Origin: Protonemura montana
Taxonomy: Eukaryota; Arthropoda; Insecta; Plecoptera; Nemouridae
NCBI GenBank assembly: GCA_947568835.1
Contig: OX387602.1
Span: 29,932,133-29,996,132 of the forward strand
Length of the DNA stretch: 64,000 bases
Reading direction: 5' to 3'
Part shown: piece by piece, positions 22,944 through 35,822 of the stretch
Layout of the letters: the number at the start of each line of letters is the position of its first letter
How positions within the stretch are numbered: position 1 is the first letter of the stretch
The notes under the pieces: generated by a model
What the model was told of the DNA's origin: nothing
Databases searched by the model: none
Seen by the model: the letters and a program-made list of their open reading frames with translations, nothing else
Position numbers and translations under genes: made by a program

Positions 22944-25900
22944 TTATAGGCACCACGCAAATCATGTAAGATGTCAGGGTTGCTTTGCCCTGTCGGCAAT
23001 TTAACGGCCAAAGAACGATGAACGAAGCATCTAACTTAAGTGTTTACATTGTCTAAGACCATCCATGTGACGCCGATCCAGGAACGAACGAGACAGTCGA
23101 CGTCCCATGAGTGTGCTTAAATCAAACGAGATCTTTCAAAGTTTGGCGTGCAACCTCCCTCAGTCTTTTCTCAAACACACAGTGCGGAACCGTTGTCAGC
23201 TCCGACGTTGCCATGACGTAGCCCTCGACGCTCGTGACGACGCCAACGAACGACGCCGACGTCGTTGTTGTGAAGTCGCCGGTGTTCTGAGACGACATAA
23301 ATAATAATTGGGTTGGGAAATCCCAACAGAGACGGAGTAATTATATCGCGCTGATCGTGGTCATAATAAGGTAGTACTAGTAGTTATGTATGCATTGAGT
23401 ACTGTCAAAGAATGTACTGTGCGTACTTCCAGAACTGTATGGCACTACGTGACTTGAAGTTGGGACATTGGACGATTTTTGTCTTTCCTCATCAGTATCT
23501 TTACAAGGAAAATGTTAATTGTAATCCTGAAATTGCAAAATTATAATCCTCTCGTATTATTATCAATTTCTAAGAAGGTATTTCATTTTCATCTACACTT
23601 ATCGGCAGTGAATTCGTACATGGCGCTTTATTCCGTCATTCAACAAAATGATGCAACTCAAAGTCCAGTTTTTAGTTACGATAGCATTGCTTTGATTTAT
23701 TTGCTCCTTCGTTCTGGATGGACTGAAATTGTGTCTTGTGCGAGATCCCCGGGTCGCCGGTCCAGTCCGGTTTCAGCCAGTCATTGACTAAAGAAGACTC
23801 CTTGTTTTCTCTCCCAAGTGCAGACTTTAGAACACTTATCGCCCTTACGTCATCCAGCAATGTCCTGATATTGCGCGTCGCTGCGATTTAAACAGACGTG
23901 ACAGTCGTCTAGGCGGGGCCTTTATCTGGTACGGGCAAAGTGCAGCTAACGCGGGTGGAAACTATTGACTCTGGACTTGTCTCTGGATTCAGCACAATCG
24001 ATGACTTTCTTTATCGCTAAAGCTGACATGCCGCGGATGGTGTAGCTCTCGAGGGCCGATCCTGCCGCTATTGACCGGTGCCTCACAATTCATATCAAAT
24101 TTCTTTGTTTCTCTAACAATTCGTAAAAGCAATCCTTGACAGCTTCGCGCGGGGCAGCATCACTAGAAACAGCAAGCAGTGACGAGTTAGCGCGTGTCAA
24201 CTATGCACCCTGTCACCTTGCACCCTGTCATCTCCCACAGCGCTAAATCCGAGCGCGTTTACTCTGCAGCAGGGTGAGAATTGACTTGCCCTGTAGCATA
24301 TATGAAATACCGGAGAGTTTTCTTTGATCTGCAAATTCATAACCATTCTCATATTTTTAGTTTCGATGTGTTTTTAGTCCTTACATTTGCTATTCCTGCC
24401 AAGTTTACTTGCAGTGTACCTAAGGTGTATTGCCATGCAACATTTCATTGACTTTCCATACGATTTGCATTGAGGATTTCCCATTTAGCTGCCGTTATGT
24501 GTTGCAGTTGCCGACGCTACCTCCAATTCCCAGGCTTACCGGAGAGCAAAACTGCTACATTATACTGTATTGGGTCGCAAGAAATGCTGGAAATTGAAAT
24601 TTTATTGCAGCCACGAAAGCAAGCCATTGCAAGAAATGACTCGATAGAATTTTAGCCCGAAAGTCTCAACACCTGCACAGCAATTGCGATAGAAATCGAG
24701 CATATATTTCCCAGATCTAGCTGCAAATTGTCGTAGCAGATTGAAACTCGACTCCCTCGTATTTTACCGCGATACAATCTCGAGCAATTATCGAGGGGTC
24801 AGTAGGGCCATCGGTTGAACAAACTTGGAAGCGCCGTCTAATGAGATATTATCGCCGCCACATGGTAACTCGGTTGCATCTGCCATCTGAGTCCAGCCCT
24901 GGCCTTACACCTCTGCACTCGCCAGGCCAAATGCTGGAGCGCCCTGCCTTTACCTTATCTTATGTGGAGTCAGGAATAGTTCTATATGATGGGCCTTTCA
25001 ACTCTGTCCACCCTTGCTTGAGTTAGCTTGTCGTAACGGGTCCACTACCCCTGTGCCAGAGAGGGTTTTGATGAGCATCAAATTATTTTTTAATATTTTT
25101 TATTTATTTATTTATTTATATTTTTTATTCTGGTAGTAGTAATTTCATAGTAATCTTGCCAAATCCACCTCAAGAAACGTAATACGTATACTTAATAGTT
25201 ACCAAATCGAATCCTTTCTGTCCCGACTGACTTTGGCCTTATCCTCGATACTAGAGGGTTCAGGGCCAAGACCTGATGACGACAATACTCCCAGCTAGAC
25301 CCATGGTCCATTCATACCAGCCATTGACCGGCCCTCGACACGGTGGGACCCAGAATTCGGGTGTGCATGGTAAACGGGTTCTTCCGGGCACTCTGCTGCC
25401 TGTACAGCAATAACTTTCATGGGATAGCTTGTCGTTATTCCACCAAACATTTCCTCATTAGCTACGCCTCATACCTTCTCTGACAAGTTTCCGCATTCTT
25501 TTGAACTCTTAGTTCAGCTTGAAATCTTTCCTGTGTATCAACAATAGTCTTATCTTAAACATCGAATCTCATCAAACTTTTAGTGATCCGGCCAAAAGTT
25601 GCACCTAATCTGCCTCCTTATTGTAGGAGAAATGCAAGGTGTTAAGACAGGACTTTTTCATATAATTCCAAAAAATATGAAACAATGGTAATGGGAACGT
25701 ATGATATCATCAAAACAATAATAATCTTGAATACAATTATTTAAAACTTCTACTAAATGTCTGGCCCAATCAAGGGATTCACAATGTGCAAGAAAAATTT
25801 GAGGAAATCCCTGTTCTAAAATCTTTGCTAAACTTTATGCAACGAATTTGCATTTATAAGAAAGCTGTAAAGTCCACCTTTCTGAACATAATCAGTGTGG

Positions 25901-25955
25901 TTATCATAGCGTAGCGAGCGACATGCGCTCAAACGCGTGCGCTGCCCGCGAGTCA

Positions 25956-26038
25956 ATCAGCTGATAGTGTAGCAGACAAAACAGCGAGTAGCACGTGGGG
26001 GCAGTCAGTTGACAGTTTGTAGCCGAGTGAAGCGGTTC
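25956..26038 (+). promoter_or_regulatory. Core promoter (E-box, Inr, DPE) of the plus-strand SMYD gene
   Basis: Palindromic ATCAGCTGAT lies at 25956-25965. An initiator TCAGTT (consensus TCAKTY) lies at 26005-26010, so +1 would be A26007. At +28 to +32 (26034-26038) stands GGTTC, which fits the DPE consensus RGWYV at all five positions and at the required distance. The first in-frame ATG follows at 26056, giving a 49-base 5' UTR in exon 1. There is no TATA box. Confidence 0.6.
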
Positions 26039-26055
26039 GTCAGATCGTACAGAAC

Positions 26056-29000
26056 ATGCCGGACTGTGACCAGGTACACCACAAGTCACAACCACTGTTT
26101 ATCGCTGGCTAGCCCGTCAATTTTGTGCACTCATTATAGTTGGAACGTTGTTAAGTACGTCATTGACACAATAGCTTAGATTCCATGCTTTTTCCATGTT
26201 TAACACTAGACAAGACAAAAACGAGGCAAAATACTTCGACCTTTCTGCTAAGTGCAAATTCCTCGCTGGTGCTATTTCGCTCGCTTGCTTTCTAAAATCA
26301 ATACGATATCCACAGTGCACCGCATTGGGACTATCTTATAATGCAGTTGCCACGGATTATTACACACTTCAGTTAACGTCAATTACACTTATGTTTTGTT
26401 GTTGACCGGTAACCAGTAGATAATTTAAGCAAATGTTTCAAATCGATTCTCTTGCTACGCATTACAAACACTTGCTATACCGAGTCACAGTGGCTGAAAT
26501 TATTCGGTTGCTCACGAAACTGCTAACTTTAGCGACAAGGTGCCAGCAGAGGTGACGCGGATCGTCTTGTCATAATCATGCCCCACTTTAAATTAAACCC
26601 ATTTAGGCGATAGCAAGGCACTCTAGTGCACGTGCGTGCAGAAAACGCAACAAGATCAAAACAAGCACGTATGTTGTGCTACTTGGCAGACAAACAAATA
26701 ACAATCACACACAGTTGAAAGTTTAGTGCGGGTACTTCATTGGGGTACTCAGTTACTAGCGATCTCCACACCCTGCTAGCTAATTACTCACTCTCAGCCC
26801 ACAGCTTGTTTTGTTGATTAATGGTATTACATCCAACAATAACAAGAGACACTGGGTTTGTTCTGATGTGAAATGGTGAAATCAAGTCAAATCGCCGTCA
26901 TGTATCGAGAGGTTTTAGTTAGTGACGAGCGGCTGACCAGACACAGCCTAGTTTGGTCTAGTTAGTCAGCTTGGACAGAAGGTTATATATACTAAATATC
27001 TTTGGCTTGGACTGTGGACACTGATGTCTATCTTGTCTGCACCTGGAGCGTTGGGGGTTTCATAAAATAGTTCCAAGCACCCAGATTTATATCTTTGCAA
27101 AATAGGTTCTAAAGTACATCACTTTTAGCGGATAGTTGGGTTGTCGCGAGAGTCGATTACACATGTTTTGGTTTGCACTCGTGCTTTATGCTGAAACGAA
27201 AGTTGTTTATTTTTGGAATTCGGCAGTCTTTACACGGCAACTTCAAGATATAGCGATAGGATTTTTAAAAAATTACCCGTTCGTTGATTTGTGTCGGACT
27301 TGGAGCTGACCAAAGCTGACGAATCAAGATTCGTGAAAATTATGGAGAAGTATACATTTTCCCCTAAACCACGATCGCGACATACAATGTAGTATTCAGT
27401 GCTTTCGTGTGACCTCTGAAGACCCAAGCTAGACAAAACCCTTGTCTTTTTTTCTCAGGACATGGAGCTTTTGGAGAGTGGCTCGCGCTGGGACAAGACA
27501 AACGGAGGCGGTGTGGCTATCAGGAAGATACCGGAAGAGTCGACGGTGGTCGCCGACGCGAGCGCTCCGTGCTGTAGGGTAGGTCAAAGTCCTCTCCCAC
27601 ACTAGGTGTTATCTAGACCCTCTTATGAGGCAGTCAATTCTGTGCTCGAAGTCGCTTGGTATGACGGCACTGGTCAATTTGAACACTTGTGGAAGTGTTT
27701 GTGATTGAAAACCCTGCCGTTCAGTTTCAAAATAATCAAAACTAACCTATCATATTGAAAGTGGCTTGAAAGGGCGTTGAAAGGGGTTCTAGCTCCCTTG
27801 TTATTTAATCTTGTCAGCGAAATATTATGAGACCGCATTTAGTCGAAGGCATCGTGTTCCACTGATAACCACACCCTAATCTTTTACAACGAAACATATT
27901 GAGGCTGTCACTGACAACCTAAACAAAATAATATTCTGCTAACATTTTGCAAATTGAATAAGGAGTGCGGACCCTTTAACTTTTAGGGAGCTAGAAATGG
28001 TTTGAAGCGATACGGCATGAACATTCCAAATTAGGAACATGCGGTAGGTTCTTGTAAATGCGGTTAGCCTTCAGGCTATTTCCAATTTCCATAGCTATTC
28101 TCGCAGATGGAAATAATGTGAACGGGTGACAGACGTAATATATCCCATAGTTCCCGAAACCGCTGCGGGAACTCTGCCGTTCCCTGGATGCTACGAGAAA
28201 GTGCTGCAAGAGCCGAGATAAACATGTAACAAACCGAACAGGGAACTGGAAAAATACATATCAAGGAGTGAACCGTTTCTTGCTACGGCGGTTCCAAGTT
28301 CTCAATTGGCAAACAGAACTAGCGCGAATAGTTCCAGCTATCAGAACAATGACCTGTGATCCATTCCAACCGCACCACGGCGATAACGTGGCCGTGATAT
28401 CGGCAACGTTATGATTCCTCCTTTCCACTCGACCACCCCGACGTAACCCACGCTTGCTATCGGAATCTAGACACACAATGTAGTTCTGCTCCCGAAAAAC
28501 AAGCGAGCTGGTCGATCACGGTGCATAACGGTACACAATGAGAACTCTGTCTCAAAGTTGGACATCGCTTATCACATGAGTGTAACCAAATATTAAACAA
28601 TTACTAGTGTTTACTTAATAATATGCCGTTGTTCACCTTCTTGCTTTACTCATCACCGGCCCTTTTCTTATCAAAGTTTCAAGGATATCTCTCTCTCTCT
28701 CGCCGAGTTCAATGCTTCATTCACACAATATCTCGACACCTTGAAGACATATTATGTTTATCGATATCGCCACCCATATCTCACAATATGATTAGGGTAT
28801 TGTTATTTTTATTTTGCTGCATGCATATACATGCTTGAAGCTAAGAAGAGCTGCTATAGCAGTAAATACTGTTTTCAGCGCTAATGCACTGAAAGAAATT
28901 AAAGAATTTCATTATATACTTTATATCAGTGTGTTTTTTTTTTTATAAATACATTTTTAGTTTCGCTTCAAGACTGGACAGGATTCAGTGGACAGGATTC

Positions 29001-32000
29001 AGCAGAGAGGTAATTCCCTGTGTCGGGAACAGAATGTCCTAGAATGAAGCAGCTTGTCACTTTTGCCTCACGAAAGAAGTGACCAAGCTCAACAGTTCCC
29101 GCACATTCGGCAGATATCTCGTGACGGCTTCTACGGACGACATTTAGTGGCGACCCGCGACGTCGATGCCGGCGAGGTGGTGCTACAGGAGGCGCCGCTT
29201 GTGACGGGACCTGCGCCAGGTGGACTGCCCTGTTGCGTGGCCTGCTACCGGCCCATGCACCGCCCCTCCGAGGGGGACCCCAAGCCCGTGGAGTGTCCGA
29301 GAAACTGCGGCTGGCCCTTGTGTAGCGAGCGGTGTGCGAGGAACCCGCGCCACTGGCCGGAGTGCCACATAACCAGGAACAACAGGGGCGAGAAGGTAAA
29401 CACGGTCAGGAACATTGCTCGGTGAAACAACTTTGTAACTATAATACCTTATAACACAAAATAATATTTTTTTACCTATTATTGAAATCACAGTAAGAGT
29501 ATGAGGACAATCATACAAATACAGGACAATGAATATTTAATTTACATACACATTAAAGAGTGAAAATTTGCTCTTTTTGTTTACCAATTTTCTTATTTTT
29601 AACTCTATAGAGCCAAAAGGTTTAGGTATATGTGCACCAACACTTACAGTTAGATAGACATTACTGTAATGTAGCTTACTGACACAGATCTTTCACTAGA
29701 GTAGCTAAAGATTTATATGGATCTTGCTATGTTGTAGGAGGTCTGAAATGTCCTGATCCATGTGCCTCTTTTCGTTCTTTTGCATTTTTCTGACTACGTT
29801 TAGTGACATTTTTCGTGAAATTCGTTATTTTATTTTTCACGTCATATGTTTGAACAAAGGTGGCTGAAACTTGATCACAAGTTTCTACCATCCTTGATTT
29901 CATCACATAAAACTGTTCTCTCATCTTCCCCCAACTGTTTTTGTAAGTCTCCTTCTGACTAACTGTTCTGCCCTGCACAGCCATACAATAAAAGTATCCA
30001 CTTTGCGTGTAGCCCTGTAGATATTATTGAGATAAGGAAGCATTTGCAGTTTGTTGAAGCAACATGTTGTTGAGTATTTATAATAGTCCAAGTTAAAAGT
30101 CAAGGCTGGTGTTAAGGTCCTGATTCTTCTATCTTTCGTCTCCTCGTTTCTGTTTTCTTATCATTTGATTTTTGGGATAAAGAAAACATATCGAATATCG
30201 ATTAATACACTGCCAGATTCTTTGCCTAATTTAGACCTTGGACCTTGGACATATTGTGACAAAACCATCAGTGACCTAAAAGCAGAGACCGGCCTGGAAC
30301 ATGCCGCAGGTGAATCACTCGTGTATCTTTGCAGGTGACAGTTGAATGGGGAGCTCCTAGCCAGCTGTTGGACAGCCTGATTGTGCTGCGTTGCTTGTCG
30401 TTCCGAGACTCGAGCCCCGACGTGTGGGTCAAGTTGGTCGGTCTGGAATCACACTGCGCCAAGCGCAAGGAGACCGGCCGCTATGAACAGGACCGCGCTG
30501 AAGTTGCGCGATTCCTCCACGAGTACTTCAATCTGCAGGACGTATTCTCCGAGGAAGAAGTGCTCAAGATGTGCGGTGCGATACAGGTGCGACTCCTTAA
30601 TTCAAGGCCAGGGTTTCAATGCTAGAGACGGTATCATTCAAATTCCAGAAGAGCCGTAGGGGAAAGGCTTCACTGTCCTATTCCATGCATTGCCTTTATT
30701 GGTATTTAAAATGAAAACATATCATTCTTCCAAAGAAAAAGAAAAATTTTCAGGTGGTTAACACAGAATATAAGTCTTTTATTAGCACGATAGCTCATCG
30801 TATAATTCCAACTCCAGTCGTTGTGATAGTATTGCAAGACGGGCTGACGTAATAGAGTGGCACAGTCGATAAGTGATAACCTAATTTTGTGGAGAGTCAG
30901 TGTTAGGGATATCCCGCTAAGACTTTGATCTTTGACACGGTGGGGTTCATCACGCTGTCAAGGCGAGAGCACGTGCCTCACAGACCCAAGAGCGATGACC
31001 TCCATTTTTTTCTACGAGGAAGTTCAACTGCAGGCATCGATAAAACACAAATTCCTTCTCAGTTTGTCCTTGGGTTTAACCCAGTCCAGTCAGAAAATCA
31101 GATGCAGTAAAAGTACAAGAAGACAAAGTTGAGACAGAAGAGAAGAATTATGGCTAAAATAGGTCGACTGGCTGCCTCAGAGCTGGGCGACCAGTAAAGT
31201 GTTCCGAAACTAATACAGGTGGTCCAGTCCACTAATACGGAAAAATGAAACGACATCTGTGTTATGTGTAGACCTCATGGGCTCTATGTGGTACGGCTAT
31301 CATATCAGGGGCCCAATCCTCGAAACTTTGCCGCGACTTAGCTTTTGATTCAGGGTAAAGTGACGTAATAGCAACGTGCAGCGCTCGTGTTTGGTATACA
31401 CACAATATGCACACTAAACGTCACTTTTTATTCCCTTCACACCAGTAAATTATCGAAGAGAAACATTTCCTACATGTACAATTACAAAGACATGTTCATA
31501 TCATTTTTAAATAATTCCATGTTCCTGAAAAGGATCATTTGTAAAATTACTTTCTTTCTTGGAAACTAAGAGAGTTATTGAGTGCATGCGGGCTATATAC
31601 CAAAAACAAAATTGTACACTTTGGAATTGAATGCAAAATGGCAAGACACCAAGATAGTTTCAAGGACTATTGGGCAGGTTGCCAAAACAGTGTATGGTAA
31701 AACATCACAAGCCACTCAAGACTTGGACCCAAAAAAAAAAAAAAAAAATGGGGTTTTGAATGCTAAGTAAAAAACGAATAATTTTCCTGACTTTTCGTAA
31801 CTTATGCCTGTTACTTCATCAAGCATGAAAGCAGTTACAAATAAGTAATAGGCATAATTATTCATTTCAAACCTAGGACAATTACATAGTAACTGTATAG
31901 GTCGGGCATTATGAATATTATGTCGTAAGAATTATGAAACGTCGTAAGAATAAGTTGTTTTTACTTAGAATTAAAAAACCCAGTTGTAAATATATTTTTT

Positions 32001-35000
32001 AAAACTGGTGCTAAGATGAAATACAGCAGACATGAGTCTAAAAACCGAAACAAGACTTGAATTCGTTCTGTAACCGCTGCAGATCAACGGCTACGGCGTC
32101 CACCTGACTGATCCAGCTCACTGTGCAGTCTACGACACGCTGTCCTTTGCCGAGCACCACTGCGTAGCTAACTGCTCCAAGTCATGGAACGCAGAGGGTG
32201 TCCTCACAGTGCGTGCAGTTGCAGACGTCCCTTGTGCCGGCCACCTCTCAATCTGCTACACGAATCCTTTACGTGGCACGCAAGCTCGTCGGACTCACCT
32301 TGCCCACGAGCTGCTGGCTTGCCATTGCGATCGATGCGCTGATCCTACCGAACTGGGCACGTACTACAGCGCAGTGCGATGCTCGGCGGTCACTCCTGGC
32401 AACACGTGAGTTGCTCGTGTTTTCTTTCATAGGTTTGCTCGTGTTTTCTTTCATAGGTTTGCTCTGCTCCCGAAAAATTAAAAAAAAAAATTATTAAAAA
32501 AATTTGGCATATTTACAGTAATTTTTGGTTGTATTTTACAACCCAGTTTAAATTTATGTTTTTCAAAACTAGTTCTAAGGTTAGATAAAGTAGACATTAG
32601 TCAAAAACTGAAATTTCATGATCAGGATAATAGGCAAGCAGCATTGTTTCGGGACCTCCCTATCATATTGCCAACAAGCTCTATTACTATGACCAATGAG
32701 TGTTACGACACGCAGTGTGGCTTAGTCGGTACTTGGAAATGTAGGTACTGGAAAGGCTCCATGTTGTGAACGCAGGGTTGTACGTTTGTTCAATCCATTG
32801 CTCTGCACATGCAGAATGGTCCATCGGATGTGGAAATTACAGCTTACCATTCTGCTTGCAGTCAGCATGAGTGCTGATTGCATCTTGTTAAGTTTTGTTC
32901 CTGATCTAGGTTTGTGAAATCTGATTTAAATTGCAAAGCCTTGCCCAAGAGGGGACATACATTTTTGAAAGGGTAATAGTGTTTCTGATCTAGATTATTT
33001 TTTATTTTTATTTGTCATTTTGCTAATTGCTACTTCCAGCGCACCGAATGGTTTGGCGTGTTGGAAACACCGTTTCTCGTTAGATTACTAAAGTTAAGCA
33101 ACACTGCGCTGAGTCAGGTATTGGATGGGTGACCATCATACACATGACCAGTTCTGTTTGGGAGAGAGGTTGGAGGGATGAAAGTTAAACAGGCAACTTC
33201 ATTGGCCTTACTTATCAACCTCTCGACAGCATAGATTTGTGGAGGAATCCTGCTGTTCGAGTTGTACTGAAGGGACGTTAAGCCGGTAGTCCCCTTGGTG
33301 CTCTTCGACAGAAGTAGGCTACGTGCCGGCACCGGGTTTCCCCTCCTCCCTTATAGGCTAGGTTAGGTTCATCAGAATCCTCATCATCATTCACTCATTC
33401 ACCGACGCCATTAGACCAGTGCCGCATGGCCAGATGTCAAAACAGTGCGTCGTTAAACACCACAAAAATAAAAAATAAAAAATAAACAACTTCCAGCCAA
33501 ACTCCCTTTATGTTGATTCCTCCTCAAGCTCTTGTATCTTGTATTTTTTTATTATTGATGTATAATTCCAGTATCAGTGTATGAATAGTCGTTAAAACTC
33601 AGTGTATCTTGGCCTTCAGCTGCGATGGCTTCCTGCTGCCTCTGGATCCGCTAGCAGAGCCATGCTCCGCTGGGGCTGCAGTCAGCAGCGCCGGAGTCTC
33701 TCCGTGGCAATGCGGGACGTGCGACCGAATGGCCCGTCCCGATGATATCGCTGCCGTCATTGACCGAGTGCAGGTGCGTAAATGAGTGACGAGAAATAAC
33801 AATTTTCCTCTTGAGTAGCATGGTTCAGTTCACGTCAATGAGATATTTCTGGGACTTGTATTCTCACAAGGGAACCAATGTGTGTTTGCGTGATATGTAA
33901 AAAAAATAAAAATAATAAATTGGACGTCTATGATCATTCGTAGTCATGATGTTCTTATGTGATATTTCCTGTTATGTATGTCTGATGCCTGTTTTGGAGC
34001 TGAATACAATTTTCTGAATTCTTGGTACATTTTTAAACGCTGAACAGAAGATAATAGAGTCAAGAGATTTGACCCCCTCAACGTAACAAAGCAGCGGCTG
34101 TTGGATCAGGACAGCTTGCTGTGAGCCTGTAAGTGAAGGTGATGTCCTTCTTATCGCAGGCTGCCCTGAGCAGTGTGGACACTGGAGATGCGACCCAGCT
34201 AGCGAGGCTCCTCGACAAGTGCCAGGGAGTGCTACACGCCAACCACTTCCTAGCCACTGAAATCCGCATCACGCTGGCACCACTCATCGGGGCAGACGTC
34301 GCCGAGCTTCAGAGTCTCTCGGATGCCGAACTTTGCCTCAAGACAGTGCTGTGTCGGGATGTATTGCGGCTTTCTGACGTCCTGTTCAGAGGTCGGTCAA
34401 GTTTCAATTAATATTCTTATATTTAACCCAAAGAGTAAGCAAACCCAAAGGAAAAATGTGGGCATAAATATTAAATAATTTACTTAAAGCTTTACGGTAT
34501 GCAGCCGGTGCAAGGTTGGGGTGGTAATTTTCAGATTAGTTAAGTCCTTCATCTTGTTGAATGCTGAGCCTGAAGCTGATATTGATGCAGCTGAGTGTAA
34601 TATTGCATTATTTGAACGTTTAAGGGCTCTTACAGAAAGGATTTAAATAATCTTCTTGGAAAAACAGTGTTCCATTACCTGTTAGTAAATCACTCACAGT
34701 TCAAAGCTAGATTGCAATGAAATTTTGGGTCTGTTTTCACCCTCGTACATATTAAACTGCTAATATTTTCTGTGTTCATAACATCAAACATCTACTTTTA
34801 TAAAGAGATCTGGCTATAGTCATTACTCATTACATGATGGACCAAAACATAGTTAAATATCCAAAAGAAATTGCTTAACTGAGCAGTTTTCAAGTATGTT
34901 AAAAGCACCACATTTTTATCTGAAGTTAAAGAATTGAGTCATGTTCATTGTCATAGAAAAGCTAGCATCGGTTAATATAAAAACCAATAACCAATATACC

Positions 35001-35822
35001 GATAATTGATTTGACATCAGAGCTGGTTGCAACGTTTGAATGCTTGCAGGAGTGAATCGCGTAACTGGCGTGATGCGTTACGAGCTGCATAGAAGCTTGA
35101 TGGAGAATGCACGGCGACAGGCCAAGCGTGGGGACGGCCACGACGAGGACCTCACGGTTCAGATGACGGTCAGTGGCAGGTTGTGATGCTATCATCAAGG
35201 AAATGATATGAATCATTAACTTAACACTAGTTTTTCTCTTGAATGCCAAGTGTAAGTCTTTTGTTAATTTTGTTTGTTGGATATTTTTGGTAAACACATG
35301 ACAATAATTAAACTTGCTGATTGCTTGCAAATAATAGATCAATCAGTACTGACTTCCCAATCTGCCAATCTCATTTAGTATTTGCATAGTAGGATGAGTG
35401 AGGTTTGTGAAATGGGTACTATTCTGCAATGGTTAAACTTTTTTGAGCTAGCTTGGACAAATATCAAAGTTTTCTCTGATGAATTTTGCACTTTTTTACT
35501 GAAAATTCTCTTTATTATTTTGCATCATTTTTATGCACATTTTTGCATGAGCAAGCATTGCTTTACTATAAACTAAAAATACCCGTCACGATTGGCGGTA
35601 GTGATAACATCGATAGCGATATCAAAACTACTCCAAGGGTAAAGTGACTGATTGTTGCCTTTTTAGGAGGCACGCACCCTGCTAGTAGAGGCGACGTCCA
35701 TCCTAAGTTTTGAGCCCGATGTCTTGCCTGAAGGCCGGGTTGCGTTGCGAGCCATCCGGAGTTTGGAGGACTTGGAGGCTGCGTTAAAAGATGTCTCAAT
35801 CCACTCATCCAGCGAGCAGTGA
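26056..35822 (+). CDS. SET and MYND domain protein, SmydA-like (9 exons)
   Basis: Exons: 26056-26073, 27459-27578, 29096-29395, 30335-30586, 32083-32405, 33620-33773, 34160-34391, 35050-35168, 35667-35822; 1,674 nt, 557 residues. The last seven exons are firm. The first two rest on ATG, splice sites, phase 0 and the promoter upstream, and the exon 3 acceptor could also be at 29114. YGRHLVATRD (59-68) starts the split SET. MYND ligands are C93, C96, C113, C117, C122, C126, H132, C136. Exon 5 carries SET and post-SET (CHCDRC). The canonical NHxCxPN reads EHHCVAN (254-260), so both the Asn and the Pro are lost and methyltransferase activity is unlikely unless compensated. The C-terminal helical part is LHANHFLATEIR to SILSFEP, shared with the minus-strand paralogue (VLHVNHYHCLGIK to AILSFEP). 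A possible poly(A) signal attaaa is at 36185. Confidence 0.85.
31740..32045. repeat. MITE-like repeat copy in SMYD intron
   Basis: It begins after an 18-A run with ggggttttgaatgctaagt and ends aaaaaacccagttgt, followed by the family block ending agacatgagtctaaaaac. The ends gggttttgaatgctaa and aaaaaaccc form the same inverted arrangement as at 11944. The interior includes atgcctgttacttcatcaag, which also occurs (diverged) at 63870-63910. Confidence 0.5.
32540..32612. repeat. MITE-like repeat fragment
   Basis: acccagtttaaattt followed by tcaaaactagttctaaggtt and agataaagtagacattagtc matches the right half of the elements at 12000-12070 and 31974-32045. Confidence 0.5.
32915..32992 (-). repeat. 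tRNA-related element remnant
   Basis: The segment retains the family tail (aaatctgatttaaattgcaa) and a piece of the outer repeat (tttttgaaagggtaatagtg). The tRNA core is deleted. Confidence 0.45.
33041..33488 (+). mobile_element. 5S-rRNA-derived SINE, nearly complete (second copy)
   Basis: It has the same architecture as 16973-17424: a 5S-like head (aagttaagcaacactgcgct and ttggatgggtgacc), a shared body (gaccagttctgtttgggaga, tatcaacctctcgacagc), the conserved 3' end gtgcgtcgttaaacaccac and an A-rich tail. A nine-base direct repeat, acttccagc, flanks it at 33032-33040 and 33489-33497. It lies in SMYD intron 5 in the sense orientation. The two copies are very similar, which suggests recent activity. 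Confidence 0.9.

Larger units (their letters stand above)
19843..25955. other. Intergenic region between the two divergent SMYD genes
   Basis: This 6.1-kb stretch holds no supported gene. Near its left end (20,220-20,330) and at 23,205-23,300 there are short CpG-dense segments built on cgacg/gccg motifs. Between them are unassigned frames at 21,629-22,063 (+, 144 codons) and 23,479-23,787 (+, 102 codons) with no family resemblance I can name, and a zinc-finger remnant at 22,641-22,943 (-). A T/A-rich simple repeat (tttattta) lies at about 25,090-25,125. Confidence 0.4.

Noticed and set aside
23479..23787. 102-codon ORF
   Set aside because: The composition looks like translated AT-rich spacer; no motif or neighbour supports it.
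28961..29009. Extra 49-nt exon of the plus-strand SMYD gene after a strong acceptor
   Set aside because: The acceptor is excellent, but joining this exon to 29096 or 29114 breaks the frame, while 27459-27578 joins directly in phase 0. It could still be an alternative or untranslated exon.
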